DNA of 64,000 nt, taken from NCBI GenBank assembly GCA_030762935.1, contig CM060899.1, positions 18,376,001 to 18,440,000 on the forward strand. The letters are read 5' to 3'. This document shows, piece by piece, positions 11,486 through 23,133 of the stretch. Below the pieces are notes generated by a model, which saw nothing but the letters and a program-made list of their open reading frames with translations, was not told where the DNA came from and ran no database searches. A program made the translations under genes and the position numbers. How positions within the stretch are numbered: position 1 is the first letter of the stretch; every line of letters starts with the position of its first letter. The stretch is from Hymenopus coronatus. Taxonomy: Eukaryota; Arthropoda; Insecta; Mantodea; Hymenopodidae.

Positions 11486-12357
11486 CATTTTTACTTTCTC
11501 TATACGCACTATGTACATAGTGTATAGAGAAGGTATTGCATTCAACCCAAAAATTCGATACCGAGATTTCACTGGAAATATATGTTTTAGGGTCCCCTGT
11601 ATCTAAAAAAAGCATTTTGGGAAAAAGCCCGCGTGTGTGTGTGTGTCCGTGTGTCCGTGAGTCTGTGAACACGATAACTCAAAAACGAAAAGTCGGTAAA
11701 ATACCAAACTTGATATTTAAGTTTAGTATCTTCAGGGATTTGACACGAAGATTTTGAGAAAAACCCCACACTCCAAACTACTCTTTACATGGAACTTTTT
11801 TCGAAATTTTTAATCTTCTTAAAAATGGTACTAACTATTTTGATTAAGATACTGTATATTAAAGATATTTACCGGACAAATAAAATGCATATCTTGAATT
11901 TTCTGGGAATAGCCTCTGAAGAATATTATGGATGAATTTTACGGAATTTTGAATAACTGCTAAACTGTAAGATGGACAAAAACTTATTGCACAAAAACTG
12001 TAGAGCACCTTAAAACACACAATTTATCTTATATGTTTTTTTTCGTGGAGTTCGTCGCTTTTGAGACATTGCTTGTTTTTGGTTTTTGCTATGAAAAACT
12101 TAAACTTTTCTCATACAGGAATTTGTCAACTGCTGTCTATACAAACAAAGGAACATCAGTCACATAGCAACCTGCTTTTAACTAACACTTTAAGCTATGG
12201 TATTCTCTTATTTCGCTTCTACTTACAAGGAAGCAAGTAATAACGCTATTTCTGCTAATTTTTTCTGATTAGCATGAAGTAAATAGAAGTATAACCTTTT
12301 TAAGAATAATTTGTTGCTGTGATGTAGAGAAGGTCATGTGAATGTTACACATGATTT
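11486..12357 (-). mobile_element. family H copy nested in another
   Basis: Hairpin end at 11490-11530 with well-paired arms; 5' end GAGAAGGTCATGTGAATG at 12325-12345. It lies back-to-back with the preceding plus-oriented copy, and both interrupt the host copy 10488-10604/12358-13085. Confidence 0.88.
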
Positions 12358-13085
12358 TTAGAAAAAGGATCAATGTGTCCGTGTGTCTGTGAACTCCATA
12401 ACTCAAATACGAAAAGTCGATAGAATTCCAAACTTGGTAATTAAGTTTAATATCTTCCAGGGATGTGACACGAAGATTTTGAGAAAAGTCTCCCCACCCC
12501 AAACTACCCTTTACATGGAAAAATATCGAAAATTTTGATTTTCTCAAAAATGACTAACGATTTTGATTACAATACCATACATAAAAGATTTTTATATTGC
12601 AAATAAATTGTATATTTTGAGTTTTCTGGGAAGAGCTTCTAAAGACCTCTTTATTCTATATTGCTGAATTTTTGTATAACTGGTCAACCATAAGAGATAC
12701 TCAAAAACTGAATACACAAAAAATGTAGATCACGTTAAACACACAAGTTATGTCATATACATTTTTTCGCGGAATTGACTATTTCTGAAATATTCGTTGT
12801 TATTTGTTTCAGATTTAAATACTTAAACTTTTCTCACATGGAAAGCTGTAAACTCCTGGCCCTGTATAGAAACGGATTTCAACCACATGGCAACCAGGCG
12901 TTAAAAGATGTGACTATCATTTTACCCTATTGTATTCCGTTATTTTTCGTCTACCTACAAGGAGGCATGTAATTAAAACAACTTCTGCTAACGTTTATCT
13001 CGATTACCATAAAGTAAATAGAAGAATATGATTTTTAACAATTTTTATGGATATCTAGAGAAAGTCATGTCAGTGTAACATAACA
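12358..13085 (-). mobile_element. family H host copy, remainder
   Basis: Begins TTTTTAGAAAAAGG, exactly the sequence that follows the A-tract where piece 10488-10604 stops. It runs to a normal 5' end (CTAGAGAAAGTCATGTCAG). Confidence 0.8.
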
Positions 13086-13339
13086 GTTTTTGTTTCAATG
13101 ATAATTTAATGCTGAGAAAATGAGAACATAAGATGCTACCAACGTTAGAGCCGGAGTCGAGTAGTAAGTGCTAGGGCATTGGCTCGCTCCATTTCAAAAC
13201 CAGAAGTGGGTCAGAGTGTAAACAAATTTGACCTTGGCTTGTCGTTTTTGAATTAAGAGTGGTGTAGGAAACAAAACCGCTACTTCCCAAACTTCCGGTT
13301 CAGGTAGACTACTTTATTCATGTCCTTGAAGCCGATTCA
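13086..13339. other. interval without recognised feature
   Basis: A weak tRNA-like stretch (GAGTCGAGTAGTAAGTGC near 13154) hints at a decayed SINE, but no B box is convincing. Confidence 0.3.
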
Positions 13340-13678
13340 CACTTTGGCCTATCTAGATCGTACGGTCGCGCTTAAACTCTGCTACCCAATATTTCACTGT
13401 TGTAAACGAAGGAGCAGACTCCCCCAAAGCAGAATCTAGCTCAGCTTTAATATTAGTTGGATTAAGAACTACCAAATGAAAGTATTGCATTATATAACAA
13501 TGATCAGTTTTATCCATGATTACAAATTCACTGAGAGCATTCACTAATGATGAATGCTCAACAATGTAAAATCGTCCTACTTCAAACTTAAGCTTTTTAA
13601 GGTTGGTACTTTTTACCATTGTTGTTTAAATCAACAGGCGCTATCTATACGTCAGATCGGATACTTCTGTGACAACCC
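13340..13678 (-). pseudogene. mariner 5' end with TIR, N-terminal fragment
   Basis: On the minus strand a TIR-like end GGGTTGTCACAGAAGTATCC lies at about 13654-13675. It is followed by an N-terminal mariner peptide containing NPTNIKAELDSALGE and FTTVKYWVAEFKRDRT, the helix-turn-helix that binds the TIR. Homology stops after that block, so the catalytic domain is absent. The TIR resembles the right end of the mariner at 62500-63616, suggesting the same lineage. Confidence 0.75.
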
Positions 13679-13744
13679 TCATATTTCAAAACCATCAAAT
13701 GTCGAAATACAACTTTCTTTTAGAAAACTTAACAAACTGTTATG

Positions 13745-14532
13745 TCATTTTCACTTTTTTACACGTACTATCTACATAGTACCCAAAACTTCGATACCGA
13801 GATACCAGAAATATATGTTTTAGGGTCCCCTGTATCCAAAAAAAAACATTTTCAGAAAATGTTTGCGTTTGTCTCCGTGACTATGAACACGATAACTCAA
13901 AAACGAAAAGTTGGTAAAATACCAAACTTTGTTTTTAATTTTAGTATCTTCCAGGGAAGCGACACGAAAGTTTTGACAATAATCCCCCAACCCCAAACTA
14001 CCCTTTACTTGAAACTTTTTTCGAAAATGTTTATTTTCTCAAAAATAGTTCTAACGGTTTTTATTAAAATGCGTATAAAATGGCAAATAAAATGTATAAT
14101 CTTGATCTTTCTGGCAATAGCCTCTGTAGACTATTTTATTCTGGATGAATTTTACGGAATCTTGTATAAAAGCTTAAGAGATGGTCAAAAACTTAGCACA
14201 CAAAAAATGTATTGAACGTTAAAGCACACTATTTATGTTATATACATTGTTTTTTCGTGGAGTGGGTCGTTTTTTAGATATTCCTTGTTTTTGGTTTCAA
14301 CTACAGGAATTTGTCAACTCCTGTCCATACAAACAAAGGAACTTCAGTCACAGAGCAACCAGCTTTTGTCTATCGCTTTAACCCTTATTTCGCTCCTACT
14401 TACAAGGAACCAAGTAATAAGCCTATTTATGCTAATGTTTTCTCAATTAGCATGAAAAAATAGAAGCTTTTTAACAATACTTTTTTGCAGAGATATAGAG
14501 AAAGTTATGTGAATGGAACACATCAGATTTTT
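13745..14532 (-). mobile_element. family H copy, damaged hairpin
   Basis: Hairpin reduced to ACGTACTATCTACATAGTA followed immediately by CCCAAAACTTCG. The remaining body and 5' end are normal, to CACATCAGATTTTT. Confidence 0.87.
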
Positions 14533-14833
14533 TTCGTGGAGGGGATCGTTTTTTTAGATATTCCTTGTTTTTGGTTTCTGATTTGAAAAAAAATTTCTCA
14601 TACAGGAATTTGTCAACTCCTGTCCATATAAATAAATGAACTTCAGTCACATAGCAACCAGCTTTTGGCTTTCACTTTAACCTATGGTACTCCCTTATTT
14701 CGCTTTTACTTACAAGGAAACAAGTAATAAAACTATTTCTGCTATTTTTTTTTTTCTCGATTAGTATGAAGTAAATAGGAGCATAAGCTTTTTAACAATA
14801 ATTTGTTGCAGAGATGGATCATATCAGATTTTT
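14533..14833 (-). mobile_element. family H 5'-half fragment
   Basis: Starts at the TTTTCGTGGAG segment and runs through the ACTTATTTCGCTTTTACTTAC region to GCAGAGATGGATCATATCAG. It is a solo 5' half abutting the previous copy. Confidence 0.8.
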
Positions 14834-15250
14834 CTGTTTGTAATACGTGTATGAAGCACAGATGAGAAGAAATATGTAAACAACTGAATCGTCAAAGAAA
14901 ATTACATTTGTTTTCGCCCACAGAAACAGATATGAACCGAATCCTCCAGAGATATCTTGGAGTCCAAAGATCTATCGCTTATTGATCTGTCTATCAAACT
15001 GAAACCGAACACAGAACATCAGGAATGCCCTTGCAAGGTACCAGCATTCCAAACATACTCCATTTACAGTGAATCCCCGCTGGTGCGCGAAAAAAAAACC
15101 TTTAAAAATCTGTAATGTCGCATTCTCATTATTTCCTCCACTCACTTTTCTACAAACTATTCTTAAAAACGTTTTTTCTTCTGTCTATTATCTTCTGCCA
15201 CGTTTCGTTGTAGGTATAAAGCGGATACAACAGACTAAAGCGTTAGTATT
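14834..15250. other. non-repeat interval, no gene recognised
   Basis: No known repeat and no exon with splice support. Confidence 0.4.
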
Positions 15251-16084
15251 TTTTTTACTTTGTCTACACGTACTATGTACATAAATTATGGAGAAGATAT
15301 TGCACTCCACCAAAAAATTCGATATCGAATTTTCACCGGAAACATATGTTTTAAGGTCCCCTGTATACAAAAAAAAAGTATTGTCAGAAAAAGGTCCGTG
15401 TGTGTGAGCACGACAACTCAAACTTGGTATTTAAGTTTAGTATCTTCCAGGGATGCGATACGAAGACTTTGAGAAAAATCCGCCACCCCAAATTACCCTT
15501 CATATAGAGCTTTTTTCGAAAATTTTATTTTCTAAAAAATGGCTCTAACAATTTTGATTGGAATATCGTTTATTGAAGATATTTAACTGACAAATAAAAT
15601 GTATATTTTGAATTTTCTGGCAATAGGCTCTGAAGACTACTTTATTCTGAGTGAATTTTACGGAATTTTGCATAACTCCTTAACCGTAAGAGATAGACAA
15701 AAACTTACCACACAAAAACTGTAGAGCATATTAAAGCACACAATTTATGCTGTCTACATTTTTTCCGTGGAGTTGATCGTTTTTGAGATATTCCTTATTT
15801 TTGTCTTCAGGTTCGAATAACTTAAATTTTCTCATACAGGAATTTGTCAACTCCTGTCCATACAAACAAAGGAACTTCAGTCTCATAGCAACCAGCTTTT
15901 GACTATCGCTTTAACCTATGCTACTCCCTTATTTACCTTCTGCTTACAAGGAAGCAAGTAATAAGACTATTTCTGCTAATTTGTTGTCGATTAGCATGAA
16001 GTAATTAGAAGTATAAGCCTTTCAAAACTAATTTGCTGCAGAGATATAGAGAAAGTCATGTGAATGGAACACATGAGATTTTTT
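15251..16084 (-). mobile_element. family H copy, full length
   Basis: Hairpin partly degraded on its right arm (ATAAATTATGGAGAAG). A short deletion lies near 15412, where GACAACTCA joins AACTTGG, removing half of the internal palindrome. The 5' end is normal. Confidence 0.88.
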
Positions 16085-16089
16085 TAAAA

Positions 16090-16258
16090 ACTGATTCGTT
16101 TCATTCACATTAGTTTCTCTGCCCTGTTTGGTAGGTATACGAAATATTTAATATTTATATTTCGCGTTAATTGAGATAAACGGTTTTAGAAATACTTACG
16201 AAAGGAATTTGGTCACACATACAAAGAAGATCCGAGGCGTTCACTAAGTCCTTAGAAA
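16090..16258 (+). repeat. diverged repeat unit shared with 19075-19255
   Basis: Begins with a diverged family-H-like 5' end (CTGATTCGTTTCATTCACAT). It then carries ACATACAAAGAAGATCCGAG and GCGTTCACTAAGTCCTTAG, which recur in the same order at 19075-19255. Probably an older relative of family H. Confidence 0.5.
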
Positions 16259-16938
16259 AAATCTGATATGTTCCATTCACATGACTTTTTCTTTTTCTCT
16301 ACAACAAATTATTGTTAAAAAGCTTGTGTTTCTATTTACTTCATGGTTATCGAGAAAACATTAGCAGAAATAGTCTTATTACTTGCATCCTTATAAGTAG
16401 AAGCGAATTAACGGAGTACCACAGGTTAAAGTGATAGTCAAAAGCTGGTTGCTATGTGACTGAAGTTCCTTTGTTTGTATGTATAGGAGTTGACAAATTT
16501 CGTATAAGAAAAGTGTAAGGTTTTGAAAGCTGAAACCAAAATGGAATACCTCAAAAACGATCAGCTCCACGAAAAACATTATGTAGTATAACATGATTTA
16601 CCTTCTTTGTGAGGTAACATTTTCTCCAATTCTTGTGGTGTAGCTGTTATGCAAAATTCCGTAAGGTTGACCCAGAGTAAAATAGTCTTAACAGGCTATT
16701 CCCAGAAAATTCAAAATATACATTTTTTAGCATGTAAGTATAGGAGATTTTAATCAAAATAATTATAAGCCAATTTTGAGAAAATAAAAATTTACGCATT
16801 AAGTTCCATGTTAAGGGTAGTTGAGAGTGGGGGCATTTATTTTGAAAATCTTCGTGTTGCATCCTTGGAATATACCAAACTTAAATACCAAGTTTGGTAT
16901 TTAACGGACTTTTTGTTTTTGAGCTATGCTGCCCACCG

Positions 16939-16970
<32 letters not shown>

Positions 16971-17143
16971 ACCGATACATAGACTGTCAGACACACACAC
17001 ACACGGAAGTTTTTCAAAAAAAGCTTTTTTCGTATTCAGGGGGTTCTAAAACGTGTATTTCCGGTGAAATCTCGGTATCGAACTTTTGGGTGCATTTCAA
17101 TACTTCTCTATACACTATGTACATAGTGCGTATAGAGAAAGTA
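16259..17143 (+). mobile_element. family H copy, full length
   Basis: Starts ATCTGATATGTTCCATTCAC. It has long CA tracts at 16938-16970 and 16990-17003 and an intact internal palindrome near 16883-16902, and ends with hairpin CTCTATACACTATGTAC. Confidence 0.9.
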
Positions 17144-17169
17144 ACATATAATTTTTTGTAGATTTCTTT

Positions 17170-17355
17170 TCCCACTGTTTGTTCATCTGTTTAAGCTTTC
17201 CAAAATTAGGATTTAGGAAGGCCTGAAAATAGGCGTCTGTTTGGGACCTCTTCCTTAGAAGTGAATCGTTTTCGCCAAGACACTTTTTCAAGTTTGGAAA
17301 TAAAACTTTCCCTAGGGGCCAAATCTGATGTATGTTGTAGTAATTAGACCTTAAT
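17170..17355 (-). pseudogene. mariner transposase C-terminal fragment
   Basis: Minus-strand translation gives a degraded mariner C-terminal block: a LFPNLKKCLGEND-like segment and a YF-rich helix region. It is fused at about 17355 to a short family H segment (17356-17395). The same fusion point occurs at 19508, described in findings. Confidence 0.6.
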
Positions 17356-17395
17356 TAAATTATGTTATATCCTTAGTCTTCGTGGAGTTGACCGT

Positions 17396-18271
17396 TTTTA
17401 CTTTCTCTACACGCACTATGTACATAGTGTATAGAGAACGTATTGTATTGCACCCAAAAATTCGATACCGAGATTTCACCGCAAATGTATGTTTTAGGGT
17501 CCCCTATATCTAAAAAAAGTATTTTCAGAAAAAGGTCCGTGTGTGTGTCCGTGTCCGTGTGTCAGTGTGTCCGTGTGTCAGTGTCTGTGAACACGATAAC
17601 TCAAAAACGAAAAGTCGGTAAAATACCAAACTTGGTATTTAAGTTTCGTATCTTTCATGGATGCGACACGAAGATTTTGAGAGAAATCCCCCCACTCCGA
17701 ACTACCCTTTACAGGGAACTTTTTTCAAAAATTCTGATTTTCTAAAAAATGATTAAAAAGATTTTGATTAAGATATCGTGTATTAAACATATTTACCTGA
17801 CAAATAAAATGTATATCTTGAATTTTCTGGGTATAGCCTCTGAAGTCTAGTTTATTCTGGGTCAATTTTACGTAATTTTGCATAACTGCTAATCCGAAAG
17901 AGATGGACAAAAACTTACAGCACAAAAAATGTAGAGCACTTTAAAACAGACAATTTATATTACATACATTTTTTTCGTGGAGATGATTGTTTTCGAGATA
18001 TTCTTTGTTTTGTTTTCAGGTTCGAAAAACTTAACTTTTCTCATACAGGACTTTGTGAACTCGTGTCCATACAAATAAAGGAACTTCAGTCACATAGCAA
18101 CCAGCTTTTGACTATCACTTTAACCTATGATACCCCCTTATTTTGCTTCTAATAACATGTAAGCAAGTAGTAAGACTATTTCTGCTAATTTTTTGTCGAT
18201 TAAATGAAGTAAATAGATTAATTTGTTGTAGAGAAGTTGAGAAAGTTATGTCAATGCAACACATCAGATTT
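17396..18271 (-). mobile_element. family H copy, full length
   Basis: Hairpin end at 17400-17435 with a well-paired stem. A GT/CC minisatellite (GTGTGTCCGTGTCC units) lies at 17535-17590, then a normal body and a 5' end at 18235-18271. Confidence 0.9.
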
Positions 18272-18408
18272 TTATGAAAATGCTTTTTCTGGATATAAGG
18301 GATTCTAAAACATATATTTCCGGTGAAATCTCGTTATCGAATTTTTGGGTGGAGTGCAATACCTTCTCTAAACATTATGTACATAGTTCGTATAGAGAAA
18401 GTAAGAAT
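18272..18408 (+). mobile_element. family H hairpin-end fragment
   Basis: Solo 3' end: GAAATCTCGTTATCG, then hairpin CTCTAAACATTATGTAC and AGAGAAAGTAAG. It faces the following minus-oriented piece. Confidence 0.8.
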
Positions 18409-19070
18409 GTCTTGTGTGTAATTGTTCGTGTGTCTGTGAACACGATAACTCAAAATCGAAAAGTCAGTAAAATACCAAACTTGATATATAAGTTTAGTTT
18501 TTTCCAAGGATACGACACGAAGATTTTGAGGATAATTCCTCCACCCCAAACTACTCTTTAGATAAAAAAAAAGAAGTTAGAAAATTTTTATTTTCCCAAA
18601 GGTGGCTCTAACGATTTTAATAAAAACACCGTATATTAAAGGTATTTATACGACAGGTAAAATGTATATCTTGAATTTTCTGAGATTAGCATGTGATGTC
18701 TTTTTTCCGGATAAATTTTGTTGTATATTGTATAACTTGTAACCGTACTACGAAAAAAAAAATGTAGATCTCGTACAAAAACACAATTTATGTTGATCAA
18801 AACTCAGATATTCCTTGTTTTTTTATAATAAGTTTTAAAATACTTAAACTTTTAATATACATGAATTTGTGTTTTCCTGGAAATGCAAAGAAACGTATTT
18901 CATCCACATGGCAACCGGCTGCAAAAAGTAATACTATCGTTTTAGTCTAATGTATTCCCTTCTACTTGCAGTAAGCATTTGTGCTAGTTTTATCTCGATT
19001 AGAATGAAGTAGATAGAAGGATCAGCTTTTTAGCAATAATTTGTTACGGAGATGTAGAGAAAGTCATATA
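18409..19070 (-). mobile_element. family H copy lacking hairpin end
   Basis: Starts in the GT tract (TCGTGTGTCTGTGAACACG), with moderate divergence throughout. The 5' end is GTAGAGAAAGTCATATAAAA. Confidence 0.8.
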
Positions 19071-19074
19071 AAAA

Positions 19075-19255
19075 TCAAGACTTTCTCTGCCATCTTTAGT
19101 ATAATAATGGATATACGCAAGTTTATACTTGTATTTCGCTTATTTGCGGTAAATGTTTCTAGATTTTCCTGCGAAAGACATTTTGTTACAGATACAAAGA
19201 AGATAGGAGATGCGTTCACTAAGTTCTTAGAAAAAGATAGAAAAACAAGCTATTT
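19075..19255 (+). repeat. diverged repeat unit shared with 16090-16258
   Basis: Carries GATACAAAGAAGATAGGAG and TGCGTTCACTAAGTTCTTAG in the same order and spacing as the unit at 16090-16258. Only a chance 72-codon frame crosses it. Confidence 0.5.
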
Positions 19256-19269
19256 TTGATATTTTTTTT

Positions 19270-19508
19270 CTTATTATTTAATATAGTATCCTTTTAGACC
19301 GATACACTTTTCCAAGCGTTTCTTCAACTATTATAAGTCTTCCAAAAAGAAGGATTTCGGAAGGTCCTCAAAATAGGCATCTGTATTTCGTTAGACGTGA
19401 ATCGTTTTCCGCCAAGCCACTTTTTTCAAGCTTAGAAGTAAACAAAAGAGTCACTGGGGGCCAAAGCTGGTGAATAGGGTGGATGTTGTATAAACTCGAA
19501 CCTTAATT
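19270..19508 (-). pseudogene. mariner transposase C-terminal fragment
   Basis: Minus-strand reading with frameshifts: HPPYSPALAPSD, then KKWLGGKRFTSNE, then a degraded terminal block. HPPYSPxLAPSD surrounds the third catalytic residue of SETMAR-like mariners. The 5' portion of the gene is absent, and at about 19508 the fragment is fused to a family H 5' half. Confidence 0.75.
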
Positions 19509-19766
19509 CAATTATGTTATATACATGTTTTCGTGGATTTGACCGTTTTTGTAATATTCCTTGTTAATGGTTTAAGCTTAAAAAAAGAACTCCTCGCTAT
19601 ACAAACAAAAATAACATCAATGACATAGCAACCAACTTTTAAAATATTTGACTAACACTTTAGTCCAGTGTACAAGGAAGCAAGTAATAAGATCATTAAA
19701 CGATTAAGCAATTTAGCAATAGCTTATTGTAGAGGTGTAGAGGAACTGATGTGAATGGAACACTTA
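19509..19766 (-). mobile_element. family H 5' half fused to mariner fragment
   Basis: Runs from AATTATGTTATATACATG through the TTTTCGTGGATTTGACC segment to a degraded 5' end (GTAGAGGAACTGATGTGAATG). Confidence 0.75.
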
Positions 19767-20362
19767 GATATTGTAGCATTTACATAGTGCGTGCGTACCC
19801 AAATATTCTATACCGAGATTACACAAAATGATCAATTCCAAGGAAAAAAGTGTATGACATAAATCGTGCTCTACATTTTTTGTATATCACGTTTTTGTCT
19901 ATCTCTTACGGTTTACAAGTTATGCAAAATTCAATAAAAATCATCCAGAATAAAGAGGTCTTTAGATGTTATTTGCAGAAAACTCCAGATATACATTTTA
20001 TTTTCCAGAAAAATATCTTTAATATAAGATATTTCAATTAAAATCGTTGTAGGCATGTTTGAGAAACTAAAAATTTTCGAACTTTTTTCCATGTAAAGGG
20101 TTATTTGTGGTGGGGGATTTTCTTGAAAATCTTCGTGTCGCGTTCTTGGAAGATACGTACTTAAATACCAAGTGTTTCATTTTTGAGCTATGCTGTCCAC
20201 AGACACACACACATGGACCTTTACCCAAAAATGTTTTTTTTTGGGGGGGGGGATTCAGGGGGCCAAAAACATGTATTTCCGGTGAAATTTCCGTATCGAA
20301 TTTTGTGTGCAATACAATACCTTCTCTATACACTAGGTACATAGTACGTGCATAGAAAGTAA
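19767..20362 (+). mobile_element. family H copy, 5'-truncated
   Basis: A 50-bp remnant of a reversed hairpin end (19780-19820) is followed by a plus-oriented body from about 19826 to hairpin and GAAAGTAAAAA. A poly-G run at 20243-20252 replaces part of the normal spacer. Confidence 0.8.
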
Positions 20363-21267
20363 AAATCTGATGTGTTACACTCACATGACTTTCTCTAGCT
20401 GTTCTACAAGCTTCTTACATAAGATTATTCTTATTTCTGCACCTTGCTAATCGGGGTACTCATTAGCACAATGTTCTTTTTACTTAGTTCCTTATAAGTA
20501 GGAAGGAAATAAGGGCATACACTAGGCTAAACCGATAGTCAAATGTTTTAATAGCTGTCGATTTGCGATGTCATTACAAATCGCTTATTTTCTTGGCCAG
20601 GAGTAGAACAAAAGATAAAGGGACATTCCCGTCTGAGAAAAGTATAAGTACTTTACAACTGAAACTAATAACAATGAATACCTCGAAAACGGTAAGCTCC
20701 ACGAGAAAAATGTATGACATAAGTTGTGTATTTTAACAGGACCTACATTTTTTGTACAGTAAGTTTTTGTCTATCTCTTACGGTTTACTAGTTATGCTAA
20801 ATGAAGCAAAATTCATCCAGAATAAACAGGACTTCAGAAGACATTCCCAGAAAATTTAAGATATACATTTTGTTTCCCAGGTAAATATCTTTAATATACA
20901 GTATTTTAATCAAATTCGTTAGAGTCATTTTTAAGAAAATAAAAATTTTCGGAAAAAAGTTCCATGTAAAGGGTAATTTGGGATCGGGGGATTTTTCTCA
21001 AAATCTTCGTGTCGCATCCCTGGAAGATACTAAACTTAAATACCAAGTTTGGTGTTCTAGCTACTTTTCATTTTTGAGTTATCGTGTTCAAATACACACA
21101 GACACACGAACACACACACGGACCTTTTTCTGAAAATGCTTTTTTTTTATACAGAGGGTTCTAAAAGATGTATTTCCGGTGAAATCTCGGTATCGAATTT
21201 TTGGGTGGAATACAATGCTTCTCTATCCCTATGTACATTGTACATACGGGGCTAGAGAAGGTAAAAA
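20363..21267 (+). mobile_element. family H copy, hairpin type B
   Basis: Joined head-to-tail to the previous copy (AAAAATCTGATGTGTTACAC). The 3' hairpin is the variant form in which the outer stem reads CCCTATGTACA against its complement. This form also occurs at 58034 and 63648. Confidence 0.9.
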
Positions 21268-22046
21268 TGATAGTTTGTATAGAAATATCAATGCTGACAT
21301 ATTTATTATGTATACTAGATGTCTAACTAGATGATGCATTGCATTACCTTTAATGTTATGAAAGAGGAATGTAGGTAAAATGTAGAAATAAAATGTTGAA
21401 GATAAAGTTTTAGCTACGCTTAAAATAATAAATGCGTGTTTCTAGACTCAGATAAGCTTCTATTACCCTTGAATATTGGCATCATAAAACTTTCTAGAGC
21501 AGAGAAGCTATCTCTCATCTAGAGTTTTGTCAAGCGTGCACAATATCTCCCACGCACTTAGCGTTAAAACGCTAGGCTGGGCAGTCAATCTAGATGATTT
21601 CCATTGGACCACACCCTCCAATACATTCCCTGACCTTTATCGGACAAGACAAGCGCGGCGAGAGGGGCCCAACGTCCTTCTCGGGCAGCAAAAAAAGAAA
21701 AGGAGATTTTCTTGTTGCTTGCAGAGCAGTGCCTTGTAAAAGGGTGGCGCAGAAGAACGGCAGAAAAGAAATATTCCAAGAATGGAATGGCTGGCGTACG
21801 AAGCGAAGGGCACTAAACCAACAAACTGGAAGAAATAGACCGATGCAAATACGGGAATTCATAATGATAATGAGGTGAATTTCTAAAGGTAGACGTCGAA
21901 AACCTTGTTTGTTAAGTCCTGAATTCACTTTGCAATGCAACAGACCCGTCTTAAATTTCTCCTTTCATTCGTCTTTTCCCAAAAACCCACCAGGCCTGTA
22001 TTAGCTACATAAACATTATAACAGCAACATAAAAGAAACAAAACAC
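21268..22046. other. non-repeat interval, no gene recognised
   Basis: About 780 bp without family H. Overlapping open frames on both strands at 21527-21940 (up to 116 codons) show no conserved family motif. I cannot decide whether one belongs to an exon. Confidence 0.35.
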
Positions 22047-22308
22047 TCTAATATGCTCCATTCACACGACTTTATCTACATCTCCAAAATAAATTATTGT
22101 TAAAAAGCTTATGCTTTTATTTACTTCATGCTAATCGAGAAAAAACAAGCAGAAATATTCTTATTTCTTGCTTCCTTGTAAGTAGGAGCGTAATACGAGA
22201 GTACCATAGGTTAAAGTGATAGACAAAAGCTGGTTACTATGTGACTGAAGTTCCTTTGTTTGTATGGACACGAGTTGACAAATTCCTGTATGAGAAAAGT
22301 ATAAGCTT
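22047..22308 (+). mobile_element. family H 5'-end fragment
   Basis: Begins TAATATGCTCCATTCACACG and stops at AGTATAAGCTTTT, where an oppositely oriented copy begins. Confidence 0.85.
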
Positions 22309-23133
22309 TTACTTTCTCTATACGCAATATGCACATAGTGTATAGACAAGGTATTGCACTCCACCCAAAAATTCGATACCGAGATTTCACCGAAAATATA
22401 TGTTTTAGGGTCCCCTAGATCCAAAAAAAGCATGTTCATAAAAAGGTCCGTGTGTGTGTCCGTGTGTCTGTGAACACGATAACTCAAAAACGAAAAGTCG
22501 GTAAAATACCAAACTTGGTATTTAAGTTTAGTATCTTCCAGGGATGCGACTCGAATATTTTGAAAAAAAAGTCCCCCCACATGGAATTTGTTTCCAAAAT
22601 GTTGATTTTCTTAAAAATGGCTATAACGACTTTGATTAAAATATCGTATATTAAAGATATTTACCCGACAAATAAAATTTATATTTTGAATTTTCTGGGA
22701 ATAGCCTCTGAAGACTACTTTATTCTGGATGAATTTTGCATAACTACTAAACCGTAAGAGATGGACAAAAACTTAACGAAAAAAAATGTAGAGCACGTTA
22801 AAACACACAATTTATGTTATATACATTTTTTTCCTGGAGTTGATCGTTTTTGAGATATTCCTTTTTCTTGGTTTCAGCTTTGAAAAACTTATACCTTTCT
22901 CAAACAGGAATGTATCAATTCCTGTCCATACAAACAAAGGAACATCAGTGACATAGCAATCAGCTTTTGGCTTTCACTTTAACCTATGCTACTCCCTTAT
23001 TTCGCTTCTACTTACAATAAAGCATGAAATAAGACTATTTCTGCTAATTTTTCTCGAATAGCATGAAATAAATAAAACAATTATTAACAATAACTTGTTA
23101 CAGAGATATAGAGAAAGTCATGTGAATGGAACA
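22309..23133 (-). mobile_element. family H copy, full length
   Basis: Hairpin at 22312-22350. A small deletion near 22575 removes the CCCCAAACTACCCTTTACA segment. The 5' end is GAGAAAGTCATGTGAATGG. Confidence 0.9.

Noticed and set aside
21594..21878. 94-codon plus-strand frame, basic
   Set aside because: Possible exon considered, but overlapping equally long frames exist on the other strand and no family is recognised.
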